Of a DNA stretch of 64,000 nt, positions 54,411 to 64,000 are shown in pieces. The notes under the pieces were generated by a model. That model searched no databases. It was given only the letters and a program-made list of their open reading frames with translations, and was not told the DNA's origin. Location: the NCBI GenBank assembly GCA_963556495.2, contig OY747716.1, forward strand, positions 9,767,071 through 9,831,070, given 5' to 3'. A program made the translations under genes and the position numbers. Position 1 is the first letter of the stretch. Every line of letters starts with the position of its first letter. The stretch comes from Valencia hispanica (lineage: Eukaryota; Chordata; Actinopteri; Cyprinodontiformes; Valenciidae).

Positions 54411-54454
<44 letters not shown>

Positions 54455-54472
54455 GCACACACACACACACAC
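54411..54472. repeat. (CA)n microsatellite
   Basis: About 30 CA units with two GC interruptions. Confidence 0.95.
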
Positions 54473-55249
54473 CTCCCAACACTGCCCCACGAGCGGGAAG
54501 AAGCTCATCAGACATCACTAATCAAGTACTGCTTGATGCCAGGTTTCAACCAATCATGCGTGGCTTCTGGCGCTGTGAATAAATAAGCCTGATTTGATCA
54601 GATGAAATTTTTAATCAGACGTTTGAACTGCCGCAGTTGTTTCAGCAGCGGGGATGGTGGGGTCGTACCGCTGGCTCAGGTCAAGAGGAGGATAGGGTGA
54701 CTTTGTCTGCAGAGCAACACTGTCACTGCACGGTGTGTCCTAAGCTGCTGTTTTTTGCAGTCCATACACTGTGATGAATATTTTATGGAACTATAGAAAG
54801 AGCTATGCTCGTGCAAAAACATAAATAAGAAATACTGCAGAGTTTTAGCAGAATGGAGAGATTTTCCCTCTACAGCAGGGGGGATGATGACCCAAAAACT
54901 GTTCTTCAAACTCTTCTCTCACAACCACAAACTTAAAATGAGCACTTTATCACTTTAGATGCTGCTTGTTTGAAATCAATAACCACTTAGAATGAATGCT
55001 CCATCTTGGATGTAGTTTGTTGCATACGAAGACCAGTCATAAATGGTTTATAGGAAGCTGGTACTACCTGAATCTGTAGCAGAGGGCATGCAGTAAGTTG
55101 TTGCATCAGAGTGGGAGTGTTAGTGTTACAGACAGTTTATGGAGCATCTGTCAGTCAGTTGAAACAGTGAGTTAAGGTCACCGCACACTGGGGATGACAA
55201 TTTGGCCATGTTTGCCACAAGTTGATGAAGTTTGATAGGGGTCATATTA
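54473..55249. other. Unannotated sequence
   Basis: Nothing recognised. Confidence 0.35.
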
Positions 55250-55748
55250 GGCGCGTTTCCACTATCAGAACTTCTCCATACAAAATTGTCCCTTCAAGAA
55301 CTTTGCTAATACACCGGCATACTGCGACCATTTCCGCAGTGAGTGCTGCCACTGATCAACGCCAAAAGGCATCCACAGCAGAAAATAATAAGAGATCAAC
55401 ATTGAAGGAAGCAGGGATGGTTGCCATGTTTCTGTATGCTAAGTAGCCGCCATTCTGTTTGCTAAGTTGTTATAAACAGCTTCGCCAGCAACTCTTCCAA
55501 TTTTACAAAGCCGATTGTTTGGCGACGTCTGCTGATGTCATATCCCTGAGTTAAAACCAATCAGCATGAATTAAACACAGCTACCTCCCAGCGACTCTAC
55601 CATGCCATTTCCGAGTACAAACCGAGTACATACGGGTACTTGGCTGGTTCCTGAAGTGGCCCCGAAAATGGCCCTGTTGCTGTAGTGGAGACCAGTGCAT
55701 ACCGTGAAGGGCCAGTAAAATTATCCTGAAGTTCTGACAGTGGAAGCC
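55250..55748 (+). mobile_element. MITE-like repeat, copy 2, both ends present
   Basis: The ends GGCGCGTTTCCACTATCAGA and GTTCTGACAGTGGAAGCC are imperfect terminal inverted repeats (TTTCCACTaTCAGAACTTC against CTTCCACTGTCAGAACTTC). TTA precedes the left end, as at 7541. The shared internal stretch translates as TDQRQKASTAENNKRSTLKE then AGMVAMFL (55222-55446). ~500 bp, non-autonomous. Copy 1 lies at 7541-7997. Confidence 0.7.
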
Positions 55749-55804
55749 TATTTTAGGCTGTACTGTACAATTGCTTTGACTCAGAACAAAGTACAGCCCC
55801 CCCA

Positions 55805-56232
55805 ATTTGTAGTTTAGTATTCACAAAATCATGGATTTTTCTGTTGAAGATAACTCCAGATGAATTTGGCTAATCATCTATTTTTTTCTTAGAAAATATC
55901 TAAAATACTCGAAAGGAAACACAGCATGGGTAGTTGAAATACCTAGACGCAATGCTACTTGACACGCTATTGACTACAAACCAGCCAATCCAGGAGCGGT
56001 ATTCTTATTCTTTTTTTTGGTGTTGATTGGCTGTACCCCCAAGAGGAACAATAAGGAAGACTCTGGATGTTAGCTAAGATGGTTTCCACTGTGGGTATCA
56101 ATGCATTTTAAGGTACATTTTGTGTTTCAGCTATTAAAATAGGCAGTTCTATGTTTTTTAAAGCTGGGGTCTCAAGGATTCGTGGATTTCAGCTTTCCGT
56201 TGTGGTTCCTAACCCACACGAAAAATAGGGGT
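55805..56232 (+). repeat. Interspersed repeat, copy C, uninterrupted
   Basis: Matches copies A and B through GACGCAATGCTACTTGACAC, AACCAGCCAATCCAGGAGCG, TTGATTGGCTGTACCCCCAA, AAGATGGTTTCCACTGTGGG and a later CTTCCGTTGTGGTTCCTA-type end. It shows the unoccupied insertion points of the elements found in A and B. Confidence 0.65.
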
Positions 56233-56531
56233 TAGGGAAATGGAGGGTTTAGTTAACCCACCAATATTACACCCCTTACCAACCTAGAACGGTATATTAA
56301 CCGGTTTTTAGTATAGATATTGCTAATATTACGCCTCTGGAATGTCTTACCCCACAACCCCAACAATAACCCTGTTGAAAACTGGTTTATTTTTCAAAGG
56401 TGGGTCTGTTTAAAAAAGCTCTACCAATACCAATCCACAATAGTGGTCAAATATTCAGTCAGAATTATGGCTGAAGTTTGTTAACAAAATGCAAATTCAC
56501 TGCAACTCTATAGACAGAACAGAATACTGTA
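56233..56531. other. Unannotated sequence
   Basis: Nothing recognised. Confidence 0.3.
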
Positions 56532-58143
56532 CAGGTCCTTCTCAAAAAATGTGCATATTGTGATAAAGTTCATTCTTTTCCATAATGTAATGATAAAAAT
56601 GTAACTTTCATATATTTTAGATTCCTTGCACACCAACTGAAATATTTCAGGTCTTTTATTGTTTTAAAACTGATGATTTTGGCATACAGCTCATGAAAAC
56701 CCCAAATTCCTATCTCAAAAAATTAGCATATCATTAAAAGGTTCTCTAAACGAACTATTAACCTAATCATCTGAATCAACTAATTAACTCTAAACACCTG
56801 CAAAAGATTCCTGAGGCTTTTAAAAACTCCCAGCCTGGTTCATTACTCAAAACCGCAATCATGGGTAAGACTGCCGACCTGACTGCTGCCCAGAAGGCCA
56901 TCATTGACACCCTCAAGCAAGAGGGTAAGACACAGAAAGGAATTTCTGAACGAATAGGCTGTTCCCAGAGTGCTGTATCAAGGCACCTCAGTGGGAAGTC
57001 TGTGGGAAGGAAAAAGTGTGGCAGAAAACGCTGCACAACGAGAAGAGGTGACCGGACCCTGAGGAAGATTGTGGAGAAGGACCGATTCCAGACCTTGGAG
57101 GACCTGCGGAAGCAGTGGACTGAGTCTGGAGTAGAAACATCCAGAGCCACCGTGCACAGGCGTGTGCAGGAAATGGGCTACAGGTGCCGCATTCCCCAGG
57201 TCAAGCCACTTTTGAACCAGAAACAGCGGCAGAAACGCCTGACCTGGGCTACAGAGAAGCAGCACTGGACTGTTGCTCAGTGGTCCAAAGTACTTTTTTC
57301 GGATGAAAGCAAATTTTGCATGTCATTCGGAAATCAAGGTGCCAGAGTCTGGAGGAAGACTGGGGAGAAGGAAATGCCAAAATGCCTGAAGTCCAGTGTC
57401 AAGTACCCACAGTCAGTGATGGTCTGGGGCGCCATGTCAGCTGCTGGTGTTGGTCCACTGTGTTTTATCAAGGGCAGGGTCAATGCAACTAGCTATCAGG
57501 AGATTTTGGAGCACTTCATGCTTCCATCTGCTGAAAAGCTTTATGGAGATGAAGATTTCATTTTTCAGCACGACCTGGCACCTGCTCACAGTGCCAAAAC
57601 CACTGGTAAATGGTTTACTGACCATGGTATTACTGTGCTCAATTGGCCTGCCAACTCTCCTGACCTGAACCCCATAGATAATCTGTGGGATATTGTGAAG
57701 AGGAAGTTGAGAGACGCAAGACCCAACACTCGGGATTAGCTTAAGGCCGCTATCGAAGCATCCTGGGCCTCCATAACACCTCAGCAGTGCCACAGGCTGA
57801 TTGCCTCCATGCCACGCCGCATTGAAGCAGTCATTTCTGCAAAAGGATTCCTGACCAAGTATTGAGTGCATAACTGAACATAATTATTTGAAGGTTGACT
57901 TTTTTTTATATTAAAAACACTTTTCTTTTATTGGTCGGATGAAATATGCAAATTTTTTGAGATGGGAATTTTGGGTTTTCATGAGCTGTATGTCAAAATC
58001 ATCAGTTTTAAAACAATAAAAGACCTGAAATATTTCAGTTGGTGTGCAATGAATCTAAAATATATGAAAGTTACATTTTTATCATTACATTATGGAAATG
58101 AATGAACTTTATCACAATATGCTAATTTTTTGAGAAGGACCTG
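56532..58143 (+). mobile_element. Tc1-type transposon with ~200-bp inverted ends, nearly intact
   Basis: 1612 bp, flanked by TA (56530-56531 and 58144-58145). The ends CAGGTCCTTCTCAAAAAAT and the inverse ATTTTTTGAGAAGGACCTG pair, and the inverted repeats extend ~195 bp (to about 56728 and 57950) with few mismatches. A single transposase gene lies between them on the plus strand. It is the best preserved autonomous DNA element in the window. Confidence 0.92.
56861..57865 (+). pseudogene. Tc1-type transposase, 334 codons, one stop and an altered catalytic residue
   Basis: The start ATG (MGKTADLTAAQKAIIDTLKQ) gives a normal-length protein. Residues 1-110: two HTH regions (KGISERIGCSQSAVSRHLSG; TLEDLRKQWTESGVETSRAT) with the basic linker GRKKCGRKRC between them. 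Catalytic region: LFSDESKF (first Asp, ~residue 150), FQHDLAPAHSAK (second Asp) and SPDLNPIDNLW. The third position is Asp (GAT), where the two other complete Tc1 elements here and the family in general have Glu; I count 34 residues from the second Asp. TAG at 57737-57739 stops the frame after 292 codons (PNTRD); the frame then reopens through SWASITPQQCHRL to the natural stop at 57863-57865. No frameshift was found. Confidence 0.9.
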
Positions 58144-58145
58144 TA

Positions 58146-61100
58146 TATGTGGAGTTGTAGACATACATTTGAACCTGCAAGTATATTTTTAACAATGTGT
58201 GAGTTAGAACAAATATGCAATTACTTTTGACTTGTACGATCAGTCTGTCTAGAAAAGGGAATGTTTAAAAATAGATATGTACAAGCCCATAATTAAAGGC
58301 ATTTTTTACCCATGAATAGTATTAAATATCTACATGTAGAAAAAAACTGGATGTTCTTTCATTGCCCATTTGGCATGAATCAGGTTGCAGTTGTGACATC
58401 ATGAAGAAGAAACCCTGCAAGGTGTTGCAAACCTACTTGAATTTTCATAGAGCCCCTTGAACAGACAAAATGTCAGGAGATTATCATCGCTGATACAGTA
58501 TATTGTGTAGGTAAAATGGAGGACAGGCTTAAAAAATGTCACTGCATTCCATTCTGACCCAGATATTTATTTGAAAAAGGCAAAGGTGTCAAATCTTAAT
58601 GCTACGGTGGCATACAAGGTACCCATGGCGGGACGTGGTTGATCCATAGGTACAATTCTCTCCAACATTTCAATTGCCTTTTGAGGTTACACTGAAAACC
58701 TCTTGTCAAGGCTTGTGTGCCAGATTACCTTTCGTTGTTCGGGAAAAACAAGTAATCCTTCTATTGTTTTAAAACTGTGTACCATCAAGGTAAAATTGAT
58801 TTCAAAAAGCCCCTTGATCTTACAATATCCCCTGAAGGTTTAATAAAGCATTTTTTTCCTAATACCCTCCATATACAGTATAAATGCTACAGAATCCGAG
58901 ACATTTACCCATTGTATTCAGTCTACAGTGATGATCAATTTTGACACAAGCTCATGTATTTTACTTGGTAAGGAGATGTTCAATCACTGTCAGTAGTCAC
59001 TAGGCCATGTTTGAAAGAAAATAATCTATAAAATGACACAAAAGAAGTGCATTCAGTAAAGTACTTTTCTTTTATACCCACCTGCAACTCTGGCTTATGT
59101 TGGCTGAGAGTTTTTTCCTGTTTGTGTTGGCACATAACGCAGTTTGATGATCCTTAAAGTAGCCCATTAAAGAAATTCTTAAAATATACAGAGTCTCTCA
59201 AAACTGACATAGCTTGTGTTTACTATTTTTCTCAGATATTAAAATCCCACTATTGAATTCCCTCTTCCTTCTTTCCACAGCCCTTAGTGTTTATTCCATC
59301 TGTTTTGAAAGGCAGAGATCAAAAATATTCTATTATGTCTTCTCTTGTATCTGTTTCATGTGCGCTTGGCAGGCAGGGCATGAATACAAATCCAGGCTGA
59401 CAGACTATTTAAGTTTCATGTCGGCACCAAAAGTAATATCTTGTCTGTTTTTCTATTTCTGAGAGGAACTGGAAGAAGAAAGAAAGTATTTTATGATTTG
59501 GAACCCTATGTATGTCTAGCACTTGACCGTTCCTCGGTCACACAGATATGAGATGCCATCCTTGGTTGCTGCAGTCTGGGTAGGTAATGAGCTAAAGACA
59601 AGCAAAGCAACCTCCTGATAGGCAGAAGACTCTTAGATTCATGCCGACCCGGGCAAGGGGTGAAAATGAAGGCTTGGATTTAAGAATGTGTGTAAAATGT
59701 AACGGCATGATCTTCATTCTTTCTGCCTGTCTTAACCACCGATTGCCAACTACTATTTAAATCAACCCATGAACAAGGTCTGATATTAAGCAAAGTTCTG
59801 TTGGCTTCCAAACAACTGAAGAACTTGACACCTTTATTTGTGAAGCCATTTCTATGGGAATATAGATTTTTTAGTACCCCTTTATACCTTCAGCTCAATA
59901 AATTATTAATATAAACAGTAACAGTAGTTTGGGGTAACATTAACTAAAAAGGGCGAGCGATCTTGAATCCTTGAAGCTCAGTACAGCACTCACATCATTA
60001 CGATGTCTGGCTCCAGATAAACTTCACTTCTTGTAACTGACCCCTGTTTCAGCTCGATTTGCAAAAACTCACTCTATGTTTGTTAGAGTTTAGCTTCAAT
60101 TATTTTCTTATGACAAAGTTAAAATTGTAAACTGGACCAAGACTAGTTACATTTATTTGGTAATTTTGCAATGTCTACATTTTAATAAATAGTGACTTTT
60201 TGAGTCCTTAGGAAGAAGGAACCATGGCTGCCTACCCGAGGTTAGTCAAGTGAGCAAGTGAGGTTAGGCAGCAAAAGGGGGGTTAAAGTCAACCCAGACA
60301 ACCAATGTCTTCGAGCTACTAAGAAACATAAAGGGCTAAGCAGCCTTCCGGACTAAGGGAGTTATGTGGCATCAACTGACAAGCTTTACGATTAGACGAG
60401 CATGAGATTTATAAAGTAGATGTCGTTCTAACCTGCTTTTAGTTATACAAGACAATGGCAACTTCATTATTAATAGCTTTATACCCCTAAGGTTGACCAG
60501 GTAGATTAATGAATAGCTAGAACCTAACTTAAAGAGGTGCTCATTATTACTCATATGACTGCACTCTTCCGGACAGAAATCACTGAGGTTTATTGGGGGA
60601 ATGTGCAGGCCCCAGTCTCCTTGTTCGAAGTCATATACATAGTTTTTCTGATCACCACTGGAACCACTGACATTTCCCCACGTCTTTCTTTTCATTTACT
60701 TGGAATTTCCCAGATTTTAAGGTGTTCCTTAATCTTAGTAGCTGAAGCCTAGTTTGTCATTAATTGCCATTTCCAGTTATATTTCCCACTCTGGATTTAG
60801 ACCCTTCAGTCTCTGGGGTTTCAAATATCCTATCACCAATGCTTGAACATGGAAAACTTTAAGATCTTGCCTCCACATCTACCACGGTGTGAAAAAACCT
60901 TTACACCCTTCCTGATTCATTTCTTTCAAGCTTTACATAATCAAAAACATTTAAATATTAGTCAAAAGTCAAAAGCTTTAACCCTAATCCCCACAAACTG
61001 CAGGCAATGCCAATCTTTAGGCATTGGTCTTTTTTTGGGGGATAAGTTTGGATGTTCATTTTTGGTTTTGTTCTTTTTTATGCTTGATTAGATTTTTGGG

Positions 61101-61162
61101 GTTTTAGCCACAGAAAAGGCCAGTCACATAGTAGCTATGGTCTTAAAATAAATTAGATGGCA
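58146..61162. other. Unannotated ~3 kb
   Basis: No gene, RNA or repeat family was recognised. An imperfect hairpin lies at ~60228-60273 (GCTGCCTACCC...GAGGTTAGGCAGC). ORFs of 60-107 codons occur on both strands without conserved motifs. Confidence 0.4.
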
Positions 61163-61925
61163 TGTTTGATTTTAATCTTTTGACCCACATGCAGAATACC
61201 ACTAGGAGACCAGTTGACGGTTCTCAGAGTATTTATTAAAAGACAGATGTGATGGGAAATGGTTGTTCGGGAAACTGCGAACTCAGAACTGGAAACAAGA
61301 ACCGACAGCAGAGAGGAGGAATAAATGATTAAAAGGAAATCTTGAAGGTAATTGTTATAGGGGAACTCAGGTGAGGCTTATGGAGGGATGTTTGTGGTAA
61401 GTCCAGGGAGCAACTGCTAGGAGATCGAGATGTCTGCGAGAGCTTCCGATGGAAGTCGAGGCAGTGGGAATTCTGAGCTGAGCTGTGTGCATGGAGAGCG
61501 GGCAGGCAGGACACGTAGATGGACCACTGGAAGGCTAGGAGGTTACGACAACGAGGCGTGGGAATAGACCAGCGCTTAGATTAGCAGATGAACGAATCAC
61601 AGAGGATTTCGTCGGAGTGGAATCTTGAAGGAGACACAAAGAGGTAAGTGACTGGAGAAACTCAGAGAGGCAACATGAACACAGCGAAATATGACAGAGG
61701 CCTTGACGTTGTACCAGTGACAGATTAACACTCAGGCAACGAAGGTCTGGTTGTCATCTTCCTAAGTACTCCTAAGCTAATGAGGCAAACAGGCTGCACC
61801 TGGCAGGTGCAGCAGGCAGGCTCCGCCCCCGACTTGATGGACAGCTCCACAGGTCAGGAGGAACCTCTGGTGGAAAGTTCCAGAAACAAACAAACACAGA
61901 CAGATAGACACCCAAACTCCTAACA
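61163..61925 (-). mobile_element. LTR-like repeat, minus strand
   Basis: On the minus strand it starts TGTTAGGAGTTTGGGTGTCT (at 61925), passes through GGCGGAGCCTGCCTGCTGCA and a TTAATAAATACTC poly(A) region, and ends near ATTCTGCATGTGGGTC and AAACA (61163). The TGTT/AACA ends and the poly(A) position are LTR-like, but no 5-bp duplication was found (TGGCA versus TTAGG). No coding capacity. Confidence 0.5.
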
Positions 61926-62149
61926 TTAGGCTGCATTAGACTGCATCCTTAATGGACCCACAGATGACCACTACAAGTCCCTTTAGAAACCATTCATGTC
62001 CAATTTTCTAATGTTGTATTGCAATCTTAGTCCTGTGTAAAGTAGGTCTTTGCTATTCTTCATTTGTTAGTCAGTTTCTTAGCCTGATCATTTCCCACAA
62101 TCAACTTTAAACTGGAACCTGATAATGCTAAGACATCCCATGATTTCTT
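61926..62149. other. Unannotated sequence
   Basis: Nothing recognised. Confidence 0.3.
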
Positions 62150-62460
62150 ATCATAGTTTGTATTTCAAAGAACCTAACATGTTCATGCTGCTCCTCTGCG
62201 CTTCTGTTGTTTGTTGATTGCTTCCACCTGTAATGCTTCCTGAAGATCTACTTTCCTGACCATCGCCTCTGCCTGTTCCCTGTCTACACTGTGAGTTACT
62301 CTGATTTTGGCTCGGGAACTCGTTTTATGTACCTAGACTCTTTTTAGAATGTAAAGGATTCTGGATCTGTTCTGTCTTCTCTGCCCGCCCTGTTGCTGAC
62401 CTAGACTGGACCCCAGGCCATTGCGTTTTGGATTGTGGACACTATAACACCTAACTCTTC
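62150..62460 (+). mobile_element. LTR-like fragment
   Basis: TTGTTGATTGCTTCCACCTG, CTGACCATCGCCTCTGCCTG and TTGCTGACCTAGACTGGACC, CCATTGCGTTTTGGATTGTG are phrases found in fish Gypsy-type LTRs (recall). Truncated, with no ends. Confidence 0.35.
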
Positions 62461-63878
62461 CATGGTTTGCTCAGTAAAGAGAATCAGTATGTTTAAATCT
62501 TTTCTGGCTTCCAGCATATATAATCTTCCTCTCTATATGGTCCTATGGGTGAAACAATCCCTGGTAAATGGACAAACTGCTTTCCTCTGCAGTTACATCT
62601 CCAAAGATACAAGTTTGCTGTGGTCCAGTGCTCCCTGGAGGACTTCCTGGGAAACCACCTTTGCCGGGTAATCTTGTACGTCCTGCTCCTGGAACATTCT
62701 CAGTTTTTTCACCAAGCCACTCACCTTGTTGTTTGTTCTGGAGAGCCTGACCAGATAGCAGACCCAAAGGAGAAGCCCTGTACCTGTGTGTTGTGCTAAG
62801 TTTTGGTTCTGATTCATACTTAAACCATTACATTATCCTCTAATAACTCACAATCATTCTGGGTAAACAAAAATACAGATCTCTCAATGTGTAAAGGACA
62901 TAATATTCTAAAGAAACTGTTTTCAAGGGTTGTTTCAAATAAAATGAGGGATTTTAATCTGACATAAGAGGTCTATATATTGAACGCAAATTATTTTGTT
63001 ACTGGACTTAACCAGCTTAACCTTAGGAAATAAAAAATAATGTTATCAATTTGTTGCCAATAACTGCATGTGTTAAGAAAAAAATACAAATATTTTATAG
63101 CACAAAGAGCTTGAAGGTCTGAAAGCGTTCTGGTCACACTAAAGTGTTGGAGAGTATGTAAAAGGTTTGTTTAATTTTGGCATCTCACCTAAATGTGCAT
63201 CACTTTTCCAGCAGGATAATAACTTGGTATCTGGAGTTGTACAAAGTCATGAGCTGCTACACAGGGATGCATAGTAGTGCATTCACAACCCACTTCAAAT
63301 TGCTCCCCATTTCTGAATAAATGTATTAAATGACTCTTTTCCTTCAGGCTTAGTGGCCATACCAGACTGATGTGACTCAAGTATACAAACTATTATTTTA
63401 GAAGACTTTCGGTTCAATATCACTTGTTGAATCATGTAGTGTATGTCTTTTCACACAAGCAAGATTACTAATACATAAGGATTTGCAAATAAGGTCTACT
63501 TCAGTTTTCCCATGCTCAAAAGAAAGAGGCTTCTTCCACCTATAATGGGTTGTTCATACAAGCCATGCACAGAACCAAGCTAAATTAAATGCAATAACTT
63601 TTCAGTGGTTGCTTTTAGCCTGCAGTGCAGCCGGAGTAGGACATTGTTATGGTGCATTTACTCAACAAAATGTAGTTACAGATGACTTTTGCACGCCACT
63701 GACTTTTTGCTTAATCATTTTTAGGTATGGCTTCAGGAAAATTGAGCAAGAAGAAATAAGGCAGTAGCTTTGAATCAAGGTCCTTTCAGCTGACATACAC
63801 AAAGCTTTGGATTAGTGCAGATTTGCTGTTTCTTAGATGTGTTATCTTAGTGGAGAATCATTGTCTGACTGATACATA
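62461..63878. other. Unannotated sequence
   Basis: Includes 62540-62800 with overlapping ORFs on both strands; no gene could be supported. The rest is AT-rich. Confidence 0.35.
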
Positions 63879-64000
63879 CAATGTCTATAAAAAGCATTCA
63901 CTCCCTTGGATGTTGTAGGCTTTTACTGCTTTTACAAATCAAACATAATAACCTAAATTTGGCTGTTTTGACAAAAAGAAACAACTTACAAAAAATCCCT
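63879..64000. mobile_element. Left end of a Tc1-type element running off the window
   Basis: After TA (63877-63878) comes CAATGTCTATAAAAAGCATT and CACTCCCTTGGATG, the kind of terminal repeat seen in another fish Tc1 subfamily. Its transposase, if any, lies to the right of the window. Confidence 0.5.

Noticed and set aside
54320..54586. 88-codon ORF with a Thr-His repeat
   Set aside because: Produced by the (CA)n microsatellite.
56776..57871. Minus-strand ORFs of 124, 95 and 144 codons
   Set aside because: Shadows of the plus-strand Tc1 transposase.
60228..60273. Imperfect hairpin considered as a terminator or ncRNA
   Set aside because: Single short stem with no other support; expected by chance in 64 kb.
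62543..62799. Overlapping ORFs on both strands, one with Gly-Pro-rich phrases like collagen
   Set aside because: The Gly-X-Y periodicity breaks after a few triplets on either strand, and no splice-site-bounded exon or neighbouring collagen exon was seen.

Overview
The window looks like a gene-poor stretch of a ray-finned (teleost) fish genome. It is AT-rich with very short ORFs and no convincing host exon. It is packed with repeat types typical of teleosts: Tc1/mariner elements, L2-like and Rex/CR1-like LINEs, a Ty3/Gypsy-type LTR, tRNA-derived SINEs, piggyBac, hAT-like MITEs and microsatellites. The species cannot be told from this sequence. Family names are recalled from sequence resemblance; only boundaries, inverted repeats, target-site duplications (TSDs) and reading frames were read directly.

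Layout. 1-9.6 kb: a Gypsy-type 3' LTR cut by the window edge, a LINE tail abutting a SINE, two internally deleted LINE remnants, a Tc1 remnant beside a 151-bp hairpin MITE, and two further MITEs. 9.6-13.3 kb: an interspersed repeat split by an LTR-like element, then a large foldback structure with arms rich in a ~19-bp repeat and a 1.4-kb spacer. 13.6-17.4 kb: SINE, LINE tails and a MITE. 17.4-19.2 kb: a TA-flanked Tc1 element nested in another copy of the interspersed repeat. 19.4-22.9 kb: a ~3-kb Rex/CR1-like LINE inserted in an array of CACATG motifs. 23.8-32.5 kb: microsatellites, Tc1 and LTR remnants, an L2-type repeat, SINEs and a LINE 3' end. 32.6-36.5 kb: a broken piggyBac gene followed by a complete DD38E Tc1-type element. 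36.7-47.2 kb: three L2-like LINE copies (one split by an LTR-like insert), a LINE RT fragment, and a hAT-type MITE with a perfect 8-bp TSD. 47-55 kb: old DNA-repeat remnants, LINE 3' ends, and an L2-type tail that carries the last ~85 bp of 18S rRNA, followed by a MITE and a probable solo LTR. 55-58.2 kb: a second copy of the 7.5-kb MITE, a third copy of the interspersed repeat, and an almost open Tc1 element. 58.2-64 kb: mostly unrecognised sequence, LTR-like fragments, and a Tc1 end running off the window.

How the parts relate. These are autonomous elements and their dependants rather than a pathway. Tc1-type transposases act on terminal inverted repeats at TA sites, LINE reverse transcriptases copy themselves and probably the SINEs with LINE-like tails, and MITEs rely on transposases encoded elsewhere. 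Every recognisable autonomous ORF here has at least one lesion. The most unusual item is the 18S 3' end embedded in a LINE-type tail at about 51.86-51.94 kb, followed by the foldback structure at 10.4-13.3 kb.
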